Below are positions 17,247 through 27,300 of a DNA stretch of 64,000 nucleotides, piece by piece. The stretch is from G963667975 sp963677395 (GTDB taxonomy: Bacteria; Bacteroidota; Bacteroidia; Bacteroidales; G963667975). The stretch's first letter is position 1, and every line of letters starts with the position of its first letter. The notes beneath the pieces are model-generated. The model was not told the DNA's origin. It saw only the letters and a list, made by a program, of their open reading frames with translations, and ran no database searches. The position numbers were made by a program, and so were the translations under genes. The stretch spans positions 2,170,001-2,234,000 of the forward strand of contig OY781965.2 in NCBI GenBank assembly GCA_963677395.2, given 5' to 3'.

Positions 17247-18711
17247 TGTTATTTTGTATTTGCGTTGATTCTACGTTTGCAGTTATTGTTCCATCGGCAA
17301 CCAGTGTCTGGAGTATATTCCCTTTTTTAACGTCATGAATACTTCTGATAGTTTTTCCGTTGAACAATGTTATACTGAAGCCGCGTTTGAGAATATTTTG
17401 AGGATTCAGATACTCTATGTTTTTCTCCAGATTTGTCATCAGTTGTTTTTTCTGACACAGAAACTGAAAACAGCATTCTGTAAAACGTAATTTTGTCTGT
17501 TTTAATTCCCGTTGTGTTTGGTTAATTTGTGAATGAATATCTTTGCGGATTATCATTGAAAACTGTGTAAGTTTTTGCGTTTCTATTCCGCCTTGGATTA
17601 TTATTTTACGCTTAATTTCATCCTTTCGATCGTTTAAGGAGCTTTTTTCGTTGCGAAACCGAAAACGGGATTGTTGTACCAGCGCATTTGCCTGTTCTTT
17701 TAATTCATTATGTTTTTTTAAAAGCATGGTTTTCGTCAGCGAACGGAAGAGTTTTACTTCTGTATGAAATTTTACCTTTTCATTGACAAGCAATTGTCCA
17801 GAACGTTCGATGATACGTTCCCTGGCTTTTTGTACCGGAACCGACACATTATGAAAGAGCTGCAACAGGGTTTCGGCAATTTTAGTAGGAGTAATGGCGT
17901 TGGTGTGCGAAATCATCTCTACAACGGTTTCATTGGTAGCGTGACCTATCCCTGTAATGACCGGAATGGGAAATTGTGCAATCTCTTTTGCCAGATTATA
18001 GTTGTTATAACAGGAAAGTCCAATATCTCCACCGCCGCCGCGGATTATCACAACCACATCAAAGTGATTGATAACCTTTTGGATGCGTTTAAGCTGATTC
18101 AAAATAGAATCAACGGCTTTTTCTCCCTGAAGCAGAGACGGAAAGAGTAAGTGGAAAAATTTATAGTTCCAGTGGTTTTCGTCAATCACTTTACGGAAAT
18201 CAGCATACCCTTTGCTGGTTTCTACCGAGATAATTGCTAATCGCTGAGGTAGTAAAGACATGGATTTCAGTTTGTTTAAACCGAAGATTTCTTCCTCTTT
18301 TAATTTATGAATGCACTCCTGTTTTTCTTTTTCCAGATCACCGAGAGTGTAGGATGGATCAATATCAATGATTCGTAATGAAAGTCCATATACTGCATCA
18401 AACGTAATACTTGCCAGAAAGAGAATCTTTATTCCGTCTTTTAAAGGCTCTTGCAAAACCGTAAGAAATTTTTGATTAATGCGCTGATAATCGGTATTCC
18501 ATAGTGTCGATTTTATCTGTGCAATTATTTTACCATCCTGTTTTTCCATCAGTTCCGGATAGCAATGTCCGGAATGAGTGTAAAAATTGAGTTTATTCAT
18601 TTCAGCCCTTATCCAATAGGCTCTCTGATAGCGTTCAGTAATTGTTTTCTGAATGCTTCTGCTTACTTCAAGTAGTGTAAAAACCTGTTTATCATCTATA
18701 TGGATGGACAT
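17239..18711 (-). CDS. xseA: Exodeoxyribonuclease VII large subunit
   Basis: 490-residue catalytic subunit of exonuclease VII. The N-terminal OB-fold (about 1-110) binds single-stranded DNA. The middle domain has VVIIRGGGGDIGLSCYNN and IPVITGIGHATNETVVEM, matching the family's RGGGS and IGHExD elements. A long charged coiled-coil region (about 300-440) binds XseB, and the C-terminal FSITLFNGKTIRSIHDVKKG is the conserved closing element. Bacteroidota sequences deviate from E. coli (GGGGDI rather than GGGSxED), but the gene pair makes the call safe. It probably starts its own operon with xseB. Confidence 0.95.
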   Translation of the reverse strand: MSIHIDDKQVFTLLEVSRSIQKTITERYQRAYWIRAEMNKLNFYTHSGHCYPELMEKQDGKIIAQIKSTLWNTDYQRINQKFLTVLQEPLKDGIKILFLASITFDAVYGLSLRIIDIDPSYTLGDLEKEKQECIHKLKEEEIFGLNKLKSMSLLPQRLAIISVETSKGYADFRKVIDENHWNYKFFHLLFPSLLQGEKAVDSILNQLKRIQKVINHFDVVVIIRGGGGDIGLSCYNNYNLAKEIAQFPIPVITGIGHATNETVVEMISHTNAITPTKIAETLLQLFHNVSVPVQKARERIIERSGQLLVNEKVKFHTEVKLFRSLTKTMLLKKHNELKEQANALVQQSRFRFRNEKSSLNDRKDEIKRKIIIQGGIETQKLTQFSMIIRKDIHSQINQTQRELKQTKLRFTECCFQFLCQKKQLMTNLEKNIEYLNPQNILKRGFSITLFNGKTIRSIHDVKKGNILQTLVADGTITANVESTQIQNNNE

Positions 18712-18840
18712 GAGAAAGGGGTGAAATCAAAAGATACTGTATGTTTCAATTTGATGTGTAAAGTTAATTAAAATATATGGCTCCTGAATTTTGATTCGTT
18801 ATTAATCAACTTGAATAAGGGATCACTCAATTTCGTGCAA

Positions 18841-18878
18841 AAGCCGGAAGTTATCAAAAATAAGGTGGCTTCCGGCTA
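18841..18878 (-). terminator. Hairpin terminator after the HEAT-like gene
   Basis: AGCCGGAAG (18842-18850) pairs with CTTCCGGCT (18869-18877), a perfect 9-bp GC-rich stem with an 18-base loop and a short T run after it on the minus strand. It lies 30 bases past the stop of the minus-strand gene. Confidence 0.65.
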
Positions 18879-18907
18879 TATTAAGTATGCTTTGGATATC
18901 AGAAAAT

Positions 18908-19426
18908 TTACTTTTTCACTTTCTTTAATGCCGCCAGATAAATCTTTTGAATGCTGTTTTTCTCTTCGCGTTGGCAGATAGATTCAAGGGTTGGAGCTAA
19001 TTCTGGGTTGTTTTTGTGTTTTATAAGCAAAATTTTCCCCAACGCATAAGCTGCACTCCAACGTACAACCGTTCCGCTATGTTCGGTATTCAGCAAGAGG
19101 TTCATCAAAGCTTTTTCGAGATGGTCGGGAAAGAGATGGCAGGTGTTTCCAATCACTTTTGCCGATTCCCACTTTATACGAGGTGCTTTTTCAGCAAGTG
19201 TTTCGCTCACAAATTCTATACATTTCAGGCTCGCAACTTCAGGACGCTTCTGTGTAGCATATTCCATCACTTCAATACACGTTGCTTTTACCGGATCTTT
19301 TCCCTTTTTTGCAATTTCTATAAGTTGGTCTATTGTAAGCGAGTTGTCGAGCAACATTGTGCTTAGAATTTCGGTTTTTTCTTTTGGCTTTATGCTTTTA
19401 TCAGCCAGTATTAGAATAGGTTCCAT
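18908..19426 (-). CDS. HEAT-repeat-like protein of unknown function
   Basis: A 172-residue, cytoplasmic, all-helical protein without signal or membrane segments. The sequence falls into HEAT-like helix pairs: LTIDQLIEIAKKGKDPVKAT, then APRIKWESAKVIGNTCHLFP, and TVVRWSAAYALGKILLIKH. These carry the Pro/Arg-Trp and Ala-rich second-helix signature of lyase-like or HEAT scaffolds. It probably acts as a protein-protein binding scaffold, but no partner is indicated. It is monocistronic, with a terminator behind it and a 361-base gap in front. Structural class is likely, function unknown. Confidence 0.75.
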   Translation of the reverse strand: MEPILILADKSIKPKEKTEILSTMLLDNSLTIDQLIEIAKKGKDPVKATCIEVMEYATQKRPEVASLKCIEFVSETLAEKAPRIKWESAKVIGNTCHLFPDHLEKALMNLLLNTEHSGTVVRWSAAYALGKILLIKHKNNPELAPTLESICQREEKNSIQKIYLAALKKVKK

Positions 19427-19656
19427 CGTTGATTAAAGGTTTTGTCGTTATTATCTGTAAATAACATATTCAGGATAGCGAATATACGAGAAATAATAAT
19501 ATCTGTATTAATGTTAAAAAGTTATCATTAATTGTTTTCAGCTCTGTAAGTGCTGGCTGTCATGCAAAAAAGGATGTTTAAAGAAGATATTTTACATCCC
19601 ATCCGATTCAACATCTTTGAGTAGATCCTACGCTAGTTTTAAATTTTGAGATAATC

Positions 19657-19704
19657 AGTTTTGGATTTTTATCTTGAGGGTAAGATGCTTAAAATCCCAA
19701 AACT
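19657..19704. other. Nested hairpin upstream of the mscS-like gene
   Basis: AGTTTTGGATTTT (19657-19669) pairs with AAAATCCCAAAACT (19691-19704) with one bulged base. The loop holds a second perfect stem ATCTT-GAGGGT-AAGAT. It lies about 50 bases upstream of the promoter element, so it would not be in that mRNA. It may be a relic of a small mobile repeat or a terminator. The remainder of the 361-base gap 19427-19787 shows nothing else. Confidence 0.5.
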
Positions 19705-19752
19705 TCGTTTTATTCAAATACGATATTTTGAAAGATTATTTCCCCAATCTTA

Positions 19753-19760
19753 TATCTTTG
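19753..19760 (+). promoter_or_regulatory. Promoter -7 element for the mscS-like gene
   Basis: TATCTTTG fits TAnnTTTG and ends 27 bases before the ATG at 19788. Confidence 0.55.
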
Positions 19761-19787
19761 TATCATAAATAAAAAAACGTACTGAGT

Positions 19788-21089
19788 ATGAATGAAGCTG
19801 CTGAAAAGTTTGTGGTAAACGTGGTGAAGGAAACTCCGACAATTGGAAAGATGCTTGAAAACTGGCTTTTGAATAATGGTGTAAATGAGAGTTTTATCAT
19901 TTATCTGAAAGGACTTATTATTGTTGTTTTGATGTTTATTGCAAGCTACCTGCTATTTCTGATTGCACGAAAAATCATTGTCAGAATACTTCATTTTATT
20001 GCCAAACGTACCGAAACAACCTGGGATGATGTGATGATTGAAAAGCGGGTTTTTCACAGGCTTGCGTATATTGCACCTGCGATCTTCATCCATTCGGTAA
20101 TTCCGGTTGCTTTGGTAGAATTCGCTTACTGGACATTAATTCTGCAGGCAATACTGAAAATTTACATGGTTGTGATTGTAGTCATGGTGCTTGATTCATT
20201 CTTCGAGTCCATCGTGGAAATTTACCATGGCTATGAAATCGCGAAGTTTAAGCCTATTAAAGGATATGTTCAGATTGCTCGCATTATCGTTTATCTGGTT
20301 GCCGCTATTTTTATTATTTCAGCATTAATCGGAAAATCTCCGGTTTATCTTCTTACCGGCTTGGGAGCTCTTTCTGCTGTACTTATGTTGATTTTCAAGG
20401 ATACATTGTTGGGATTTGTGGCAAGTATCCAGCTTTCGGCTAATGATATGATACGTCCTGGTGACTGGATTACCATGAGTAAATTTGGTGCAGACGGAAT
20501 TGTTCATGATATCAATTTAACTACCGTGAAAATTGAAAATTTCGATAAAACCATAACTACAGTCCCTACTTATTCTTTTATTGCTGATTCATTTCAGAAC
20601 TGGCGTGGTATGGAAGAATCGGGTGTACGCAGAATTAAACGTTCCATAAATATAAATGTAAACAGTGTAAAGTTTTGCAATGAAGAAATGCTAAGCCGTT
20701 TCTCCAAATTCAAGATCATCCGCGATTATATTAACCAAACTCAACGGCAACTGGAAGAGTTTAATCAATTGCAATACAATGAATCAGAGGATCCTGTTAA
20801 CGATGTGCGTCAAACCAATCTGGGAGTATTCCGTGCGTACTTGTATGCATATTTACGCAATAATCCGCATATTGATCAGGAGAAAACACTGCTTGTACGT
20901 CAGTTAGCACCTACCGAAAAAGGTTTGCCTGTCGAAATTTATGCTTTTAGCAAGGTTCAGGAGTGGGAAAAGTATGAAAACATTATTTCCGACATTTTTG
21001 ATCATGTTTTGGCTTTTGTTCCACAATTTGAGTTGCAGATTTTTCAAAATCCTACCGGAGCAGATTTTAAAATGCTGGGGCAAGGTTAA
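19788..21089 (+). CDS. MscS-family mechanosensitive ion channel (YbdG-like)
   Basis: A 433-residue inner-membrane channel that opens on membrane tension and releases solutes on osmotic downshock. Hydrophobic segments lie at about 40-62, 85-110, 114-135, 158-180 and 185-208. The last, AIFIISALIGKSPVYLLTGL and GALSAVLMLIF, corresponds to the pore-lining TM3, followed by KDTLLGFVASIQLSANDMIR of the MscS beta domain. GADGIVHDINLTTVKIENFD and TITTVPTYSFIADSFQNWRG are typical of the YbdG/YnaI type, as is the C-terminal cytoplasmic part with QLAPTEKGLPVEIYAFSK. It is monocistronic, with a good promoter. The family call is firm. Confidence 0.93.
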   Translation: MNEAAEKFVVNVVKETPTIGKMLENWLLNNGVNESFIIYLKGLIIVVLMFIASYLLFLIARKIIVRILHFIAKRTETTWDDVMIEKRVFHRLAYIAPAIFIHSVIPVALVEFAYWTLILQAILKIYMVVIVVMVLDSFFESIVEIYHGYEIAKFKPIKGYVQIARIIVYLVAAIFIISALIGKSPVYLLTGLGALSAVLMLIFKDTLLGFVASIQLSANDMIRPGDWITMSKFGADGIVHDINLTTVKIENFDKTITTVPTYSFIADSFQNWRGMEESGVRRIKRSININVNSVKFCNEEMLSRFSKFKIIRDYINQTQRQLEEFNQLQYNESEDPVNDVRQTNLGVFRAYLYAYLRNNPHIDQEKTLLVRQLAPTEKGLPVEIYAFSKVQEWEKYENIISDIFDHVLAFVPQFELQIFQNPTGADFKMLGQG

Positions 21090-21187
21090 TTTGAAGATGA
21101 GATAATTTGGAAATAAAATAGTTGTTCCAGAATATTGGCTGATAAGATTTGAAAACCAGCTAATTTTCTTCTTAAAATATTGGTTAT

Positions 21188-21562
21188 ATGAAGTTTATTT
21201 GTTCGCTAATTTGTGTAGAAGATGTTTCAAAATCTCGTCAGTTTTATGAAACAGTGTTGAATCAGGTTGTAAAATATGATTTTGGAGAAAACGTTTGGTT
21301 TGAATCCGGTTTTGCAATCCATCTGCGCGATCATTTTCAAACCTTAATCAATGATAACCCCATTTTGACAAAAGCCAATAATGGAGAGCTATATTTTGAA
21401 GAAGAAGAGCTTCAGGTTTTTCAGAAAAAGCTCAAACAATTCAGTGTCGAATTTATTCATGAAATCAAAACACAACCTTGGGGGCAAAAAGTTCTCCGCT
21501 TCTATGATCCGGATGGAAATATAATTGAAGTAGGTGAGCCGATTGAGCTGGATGGTAATTGA
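21188..21562 (+). CDS. VOC/glyoxalase-fold protein
   Basis: A 124-residue protein with one beta-alpha-beta-beta-beta pair, as in small glyoxalase/bleomycin-resistance-type proteins that dimerise to form a metal site. The first module reads MKFICSLICVEDVSKSRQFY and ETVLNQVVKYDFGENVWFES. The closing strand LRFYDPDGNIIEVGE is the hallmark VOC end, and its Glu is the usual metal ligand. Function within this superfamily ranges from antibiotic binding to dioxygenase or isomerase activity, and neighbours give no hint. It stands alone between the channel gene and a decayed repeat element. Confidence 0.85.
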   Translation: MKFICSLICVEDVSKSRQFYETVLNQVVKYDFGENVWFESGFAIHLRDHFQTLINDNPILTKANNGELYFEEEELQVFQKKLKQFSVEFIHEIKTQPWGQKVLRFYDPDGNIIEVGEPIELDGN

Positions 21563-21573
21563 AAGCAGAAGAT

Positions 21574-21700
21574 AGGGCAGTCTAAAAAACCTCTATCTTG
21601 TAAAAAAAACTTTTCAGATTCTCGGGACTCAGTCTGGCGGCTCTGATTCAATAAGTGCTTTATAGCGTTCCGGAAGTCGGAAAATATTTTAAAAAGACAA
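21574..21700 (-). mobile_element. Degraded MITE-like element (third copy)
   Basis: In reverse orientation this segment aligns with the elements at 30673-30802 and 33575-33712. It has an end reading GGGCAGTCTAAAAAACCTCT, the core GGGACTCAGTCTGGC (reverse complement of the shared GCCAGACTGAGTCC type block) and CGTTCCGGAAGTCGG. Ends and spacing are eroded, so borders are approximate. Confidence 0.5.
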
Positions 21701-21716
21701 CATTTAAGATGAGAGC

Positions 21717-22508
21717 CTAATCTTGCCCGATCATCTTATCATATGTTACCATTATCTGTCTCAATAGAGGCTCATTCGGATTGAAATTTACCGAATCAAC
21801 TGTACATATCGGAAGAATATTTGGGGAAGTTCCTGAAATAAAGGCAGCTTCAAAATCGGCTAATTCACTTTTAAGAATAGGGTGAAAATGAATTGGGATA
21901 TCTTCGTCATTTGCAATTTCAATTACTTTCAACAGTGTAATTCCATGCAGAATATCATCCAGTGGAGCTGAATAAAGTTCTCCCTTTCGGATGAAAAATA
22001 CATTGGATTTACTTCCTTCTGTAATTTCTCCATTATGGTTTACCAGTAATGCTTCATAAATCTGATTTTTCCGGATAAATTCTACAGTTTCTTCTCTAAG
22101 CATTGCCTGAACCACTTTTGCATTTGGATTTGTACGCTCTGCATAGAATGTCATCACCTCAACCCCATTTTTGTACATTTCAGCACTGGGATAGGAGTGA
22201 GGAATAAACCGGAGGTAAAGGCTATCAGTGAAATAGTCGATGCGTATATTCCCTATTTGCGTATTGTTGAGAATAATTAATTTATCAATTTGGTTTTGAA
22301 AAATCTCAAGCTCAGGAAAATTCGTTTGACTAATAATTCTGCACGATTCAGCAAAACGAAGGTAGTGTTCCATCAGGAAAACAGCTTTCCCATTTATTAC
22401 CCGAATTACCTCATATACAGATGTTTGATTGTGAGTACTTAACTTTTGGATTAGTTCTTCTTCAGAAATAACATTGTCATTAATTATGCAGACAGATTTA
22501 TTTGCCAT
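21717..22508 (-). CDS. Class IV aminotransferase (BCAT / aminodeoxychorismate lyase fold)
   Basis: A 263-residue PLP enzyme of fold type IV. The PLP lysine is expected at Lys131 in NPNAKVVQAML. The cofactor-binding strand GEITEGSKSNVFFIRKGELY and the later DDILHGITLLKVIEIAND match the family. Members include branched-chain aminotransferase, D-amino-acid transaminase and 4-amino-4-deoxychorismate lyase. Size and the short N terminus fit the lyase-like branch best, but specificity is not decided by sequence alone. I start at 22508 (MANKSVCI), since the extra Met at 22526 adds six unmatched residues. The promoter is at 22580-22587. Confidence 0.88.
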   Translation of the reverse strand: MANKSVCIINDNVISEEELIQKLSTHNQTSVYEVIRVINGKAVFLMEHYLRFAESCRIISQTNFPELEIFQNQIDKLIILNNTQIGNIRIDYFTDSLYLRFIPHSYPSAEMYKNGVEVMTFYAERTNPNAKVVQAMLREETVEFIRKNQIYEALLVNHNGEITEGSKSNVFFIRKGELYSAPLDDILHGITLLKVIEIANDEDIPIHFHPILKSELADFEAAFISGTSPNILPICTVDSVNFNPNEPLLRQIMVTYDKMIGQD

Positions 22509-22579
22509 TATTTTGATTTTAAGCAAGTTGTGAAGTAGTTATTCTTGGAAAAATTTTAATTGGGGGATGTTTTCTTATA

Positions 22580-22587
22580 CAAAGGTA
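22580..22587 (-). promoter_or_regulatory. Promoter -7 element for the class IV aminotransferase
   Basis: Minus-strand TACCTTTG fits TAnnTTTG, about 70 bases before the start codon and just past the terminator of the preceding operon. Confidence 0.5.
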
Positions 22588-22604
22588 ACCATCATTTGCA
22601 GATA

Positions 22605-22638
22605 ATAAAAAAGGCCTTCCGCTTTCGAAAGACCTTTT
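22605..22638 (-). terminator. Terminator of the TPR/outer-membrane barrel operon
   Basis: On the minus strand AAAAGGTCTTTC-GAAAGC-GGAAGGCCTTTT forms a stem with two mismatches followed by TT and an AT-rich tail (plus 22605-22612 is A-rich). It lies 21 bases past the stop of the barrel gene. Confidence 0.75.
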
Positions 22639-22659
22639 CGTATCTTATTTTAAATCAGA

Positions 22660-24345
22660 TTAAAAAGCATAGGTAATGCCTCCCATGAAATTAAATTTCT
22701 GAGACGGATAGCGATACCAGTTTTCGTAACGAGTTGTAGTAAGATTGTTGAAATTGAGGAAGAATGAAAGCATTTTGGTATAACGATATTCAAAGGCTAA
22801 ACTTAAATCAAGTTTAGGATCTAATTTAACCACCTTCATGGTTCCGTTTGCTTCAAAGTCGCGGGCGTACATTTTTCCAAATGCAAATGCATTGAATTGA
22901 ATTACAAACTTATCTCTCAAACTGTATCGGGCTTGTAATGATCCTTCAACAGTTGGTTTGTGCCATACTTCGGTTTCAGTTTCTACCGAGTACTTGTTGT
23001 ATGAAAAAGCGATCAGGAATGACAAGTCTTTACGGGCTTTCCACATCATATCTCCTTTGATAGTTAAAAGGTTTGCTTCATCATAAACCGCTGTAAATTT
23101 GTTTTTCAGAAGGTTTCCTCCGGTTGTATCTGTTACAAAAAACGGCATTGTTTTGAAATGAGAAGCGTGTATAGAAGCTCCCAAATCAATATTATCTGTT
23201 AAACTGGTATTTACGCCTCCATAAATTTCAAGATTTTTATCTGTATAACCGAGTGGAATATCGCTTTTGATATATGGATTTTCAATTGAAAGTGAGCGGA
23301 AACTTACCTTTTCCATGTTGCCGCTTAAACCTGCATAAGCACCTAATATTCCGGGGATGATAGCTACTTTTCCTTCAATGTATGGATATAGATGCAGATT
23401 GGTTTCGTCAGCAGCTTCTACAGCAGCAGTTAAGCCAATCAGTAAGCGGTATTCATTAAATTGTGTTTGCAGATATGGCTGAACATGAACCAATAATGAA
23501 CCTTTTCCATCCATACTGTTGTTTTTGTTGTGATAGAAGGTTGCATCTGCATTTAATCCCAAGGTTTGCTTTTTGGTCAAGGTAAGTAATTCAAAATCCT
23601 GACTTAAAGAAGTTCCCAGTTTTACGGCATTTTCGGAAGTACTGTAATAATCAGAAAGATTGTAGAAACCAAGAGTGAATGAGTGGTTGAGCTTATTAGA
23701 ATCAGTATAATTGCTTTGATATTTCGCATTGAAACCGATAGTAGCATAACGTTGGCGGATTGCATCATCATCCGGAATTAACCCAGAATCGTAAAATTTG
23801 GGTTGAAATCCGTAATAATGAACCACTTTACGATCGAAGAACAGATCTCCCGAAAGGGTCGATTTCTGGAAAAAACGGTCGCCGTAAACATTTAATTCAT
23901 TTTCAGAGAAGCTGCTTTTTGCATAATCCTGAATCTTTCCGGTTGATGAAAGATGACGCAGATGTACACCGTAAGAGTATTTTTTTGAACGGGTATTGTT
24001 CGCAAAGAATTCAAGGTAAGGAGTAACATAAGTACCAAATCCGGCTTTTAGTAGGTTTTTGTAAAGGCGGGTAACAGGTTCACCCACGAGCTTAGCTGCT
24101 TTGATAGCTTCTATCTGGAATGTGGTTGGAACACGTTTTGAAGTAATGTCATAAGTGAACTTGGGTGCAGGATAGGTTGTGTCAATCATTTCAGGATTCT
24201 TGTTAATCTTGAATGCATCAGACAATGAAGGCTGGTAAGAGCCGATGATTACGACTTCCTCTTTTTGTGCAAACAACGTTGATGAAACAAACGTTAACAG
24301 GCTTGCAACAAATACGATACGGCTGATATATTGAACTGTTTTCAT
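22660..24345 (-). CDS. Outer-membrane beta-barrel protein (TonB-receptor-like barrel)
   Basis: A 561-residue exported protein. The start is set at 24345 because MKTVQYISRIVFVASLLTFV begins a good signal peptide ending STLFAQ. Residues up to about 90 are periplasmic (EEVVIIGSYQPSLSDAFK). The rest alternates aromatic/polar strands typical of a porin-like barrel and ends in Phe (FMGGITYAF), the outer-membrane insertion signal. It lacks a clear plug domain of classic TonB receptors. It follows a 1040-residue TPR protein by 39 bases and shares its operon, so the two probably form one envelope complex. Substrate unknown. Confidence 0.82.
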   Translation of the reverse strand: MKTVQYISRIVFVASLLTFVSSTLFAQKEEVVIIGSYQPSLSDAFKINKNPEMIDTTYPAPKFTYDITSKRVPTTFQIEAIKAAKLVGEPVTRLYKNLLKAGFGTYVTPYLEFFANNTRSKKYSYGVHLRHLSSTGKIQDYAKSSFSENELNVYGDRFFQKSTLSGDLFFDRKVVHYYGFQPKFYDSGLIPDDDAIRQRYATIGFNAKYQSNYTDSNKLNHSFTLGFYNLSDYYSTSENAVKLGTSLSQDFELLTLTKKQTLGLNADATFYHNKNNSMDGKGSLLVHVQPYLQTQFNEYRLLIGLTAAVEAADETNLHLYPYIEGKVAIIPGILGAYAGLSGNMEKVSFRSLSIENPYIKSDIPLGYTDKNLEIYGGVNTSLTDNIDLGASIHASHFKTMPFFVTDTTGGNLLKNKFTAVYDEANLLTIKGDMMWKARKDLSFLIAFSYNKYSVETETEVWHKPTVEGSLQARYSLRDKFVIQFNAFAFGKMYARDFEANGTMKVVKLDPKLDLSLAFEYRYTKMLSFFLNFNNLTTTRYENWYRYPSQKFNFMGGITYAF

Positions 24346-24384
24346 GATTTCTGAGTATTTATCGTTTGTGGTCAATCGTTATGC

Positions 24385-27300
24385 TTATTCGTTGTTTGAA
24401 TTTCCATTTGGACCATTCAAATTGATTTTGATTTCATCAGAATCCTGAGTAGCTTTCGCTTTATTGTTTTGCTGCTCTTTATTTTTCTTTTCCATGTCGA
24501 TGATTGCATTACGCTTTTCGTAGGCTACTTTCACCAAATCAGGTCCGTCGTAATTATCAATAATAGATTGGAGAACCTGTTTTGCATGAACAAATTTCCC
24601 TTTTTTTACATATATGTCTGCCCAGAGAATATGCGTTTTTGCAAGCCAGAATTCACTTGAAGGTGGTGCACTTAAAATGTCGAAAATCATTTTTTCAGCT
24701 TCATCGGTATTGCCCTGGGTAAATTGGATATTGGCAAGTTGGTAACGCGATTCAGCACTTATTTCCCCATTTTTCGATTTTGAAAGCAGGCTATATTCAG
24801 TCTGAGCCATAGAAACGCTGTCGATAGCCATTGCAGAATGTGCAATGGTAAGATGTGCTTCGTCTTTGATTTCATCTGAGATTTTTTCGAGTGTAAGTAA
24901 TTGTTGCGCTGCAGTAATTGCGTTGTAGAAGTTGTTCAAATTGTATTCGCAACGCAATAAACCTAATCTTCCGGTTATTATATTTGCATCGGTTTCAGCA
25001 TTTTCAACCAGTTTCAGATAATACTCTTGTGATTTTTGAAATTGATTGAGTTTGAAAGCTATATTTGCTGCATTTAGCATTGCTTTCTCCGTAAATTTTG
25101 TTTTGGGTTTTGAAATTACATATTCATAACCTGACAAAGCTTTTTCAAATTGGCTGCTCTTATTATCGCATTCAGCTTTGTAAAAAGAAGCAGATTCGGT
25201 GAATGAACCATCAGGGAATTTTTCGAGATAACTGGAAAAACCTTTTTCGGCAGCATCACAATCACCATTCATATAACGCATTTCGGCAGCTATGTATGTG
25301 ATTGAATCCTGTTCAGCATTGGTAACGTTTGCAAAAGGAAGGTTCTTCATATAGCTAAAGAATTCATCCACTCTGTTTTGATCAACATAAATCTTGCGAA
25401 TTCCGGTCAGGGCATCTTTCGATTCGGATGTCCCTGGATATTGGGTTACTATTTTCTGGTAAGTTGCCAATGCTTTGTCGTTATCTCCTTTGTTGTAATA
25501 AATCAAGCCGGATTTAAGCATCGCGTCTTTTGCAAAACTACAGCTTGGGTGATATTCAACTAAATCCTGAAAATAGAAAAGAGCTTTATCCTGATTGTCG
25601 AGGATAAGATACGTATTTGCAAGTTCGAATTTAGTTGCAGGAATCAACGTTGAATTCTTGTAGTTAGTGATGAGTTTATAAAAAGTCTGCGTTTTGCCTT
25701 CGAAATTTCCTAAAACTCCCTGACAAAGAGCCTTTTGATACAATGCATAGTCGCCATCCTGAAGTTTTTGATCGGCAGCCAGATCATAGTTTTCAATTGC
25801 TTTTTTGTAATCTTTACCCATGAAATAGCAATCGGCAGTACGTAAATAAGCATCCGTTACAATTTTTGCATCTTCATTTTTAGGACTATAGAGAAATTTG
25901 CGGAAGTATTCAAGAGCATTGGAATACTTTTTCTGTTTGAAATAAGTATATCCAAGGTTGTAGTTTGAAAGATTAAATAATGGAAGATTAAACGCCCCTT
26001 GTGTTAGTTGAAATTCTTTATAATCGGCAGAAGCAGCTTCGTAATCTTCTGTTTTATAACGAATTTCGCCTCTCCAGTATTTGCAATATGCATTAATGGT
26101 TGGATTAAAATCTTTCATCAATGCTTTGTTGAATAAAATGGCAGCATCATCATACTTTGCTTCGTTGTAACATTCAACCGCCCGGTTAAATGCAATACGC
26201 TGGTAAGCTTCATTTAATCTGCGATCGGGACGTTTTATTTTTTCAAGATAAGCAAGAGCATCTTTGTAGTTTTTAGTAGTCATGTAAACGTTTACCAGAT
26301 AACCGTTCAGCTCATCCGATTTATCTGAATTAGGATATTCTTTCAAATACAGCTGAATTGCTTTGATTGCATCGTTAAATGGATTTGATGCCATTTCATA
26401 ACAGAGTTTTGCATAGTTATATAAGGCATCTTCCTGCATTTTTTTATCAATATCAATCTTTGACGCTTCCTGGAAAGTTGCACGGGCAAGTTTCTTCTGA
26501 TCGGTTTTTATGTAACAATATCCCAGATGATAGAGCGAGTTTTGGGTAAGTGTATCTCCTTTTTCAACACATTTTAAAAAGTTTACAATGGCAGTATCAT
26601 ACACTTCGGTTTTGTAGTAAGTATAGGCAAGTTGATAATAATCATCGCGTTGCAAAGGGCGGGCTGATAGGTCTCGATATTGACGCAGGTATGGTAATGC
26701 TTCCGCATATTTTTGAGTTTTGTAATAAGCTTCGCCAATCAAACGGGCAATTTCCGGAGCACGTTTCACATTGCCGCTTTCAAGTAATGGAGGAGCTACT
26801 TTTAATAGTTCGGCATAATTGCCTTGCAGATAGTAAATTTGTGTAATATAGAACGGAGCGATTGGTCCAAAGTTTTCATCATCTTTCAGTTTTAGAAAGT
26901 TTTCGAGGGCAGTTTGGTAATTTCCTTCTGCATACATTACATGAGCATAGTAGTATGTTGCCGGACCAGCGTATTTCGACCCGGAATCTTTCACCTTTGC
27001 AAATGATTTTTTTGCATCTTCATTCTTGTTCTTGCTGAAACTGGAATATCCTGATTTAAAATAATATTCATTTTTTAGTTCGTCAGGCAATCTGTCAATA
27101 TTTACAGCCTGATAAGCTTCTAATGCCTCGTTAAAACGTGATTGGCTATATTGATAGTTTCCGAGTTCGAACCAGGCTAAAGGCAGCAATGTATGTTCCG
27201 GGAATGAATTGATAAACCGTTGAAGCTCAAATGCAGCATCTCGATGCTGAAGGCGGGAAGCACATACTGAATTGTAGTAAATAGCTTCGGCCATAAAAGC

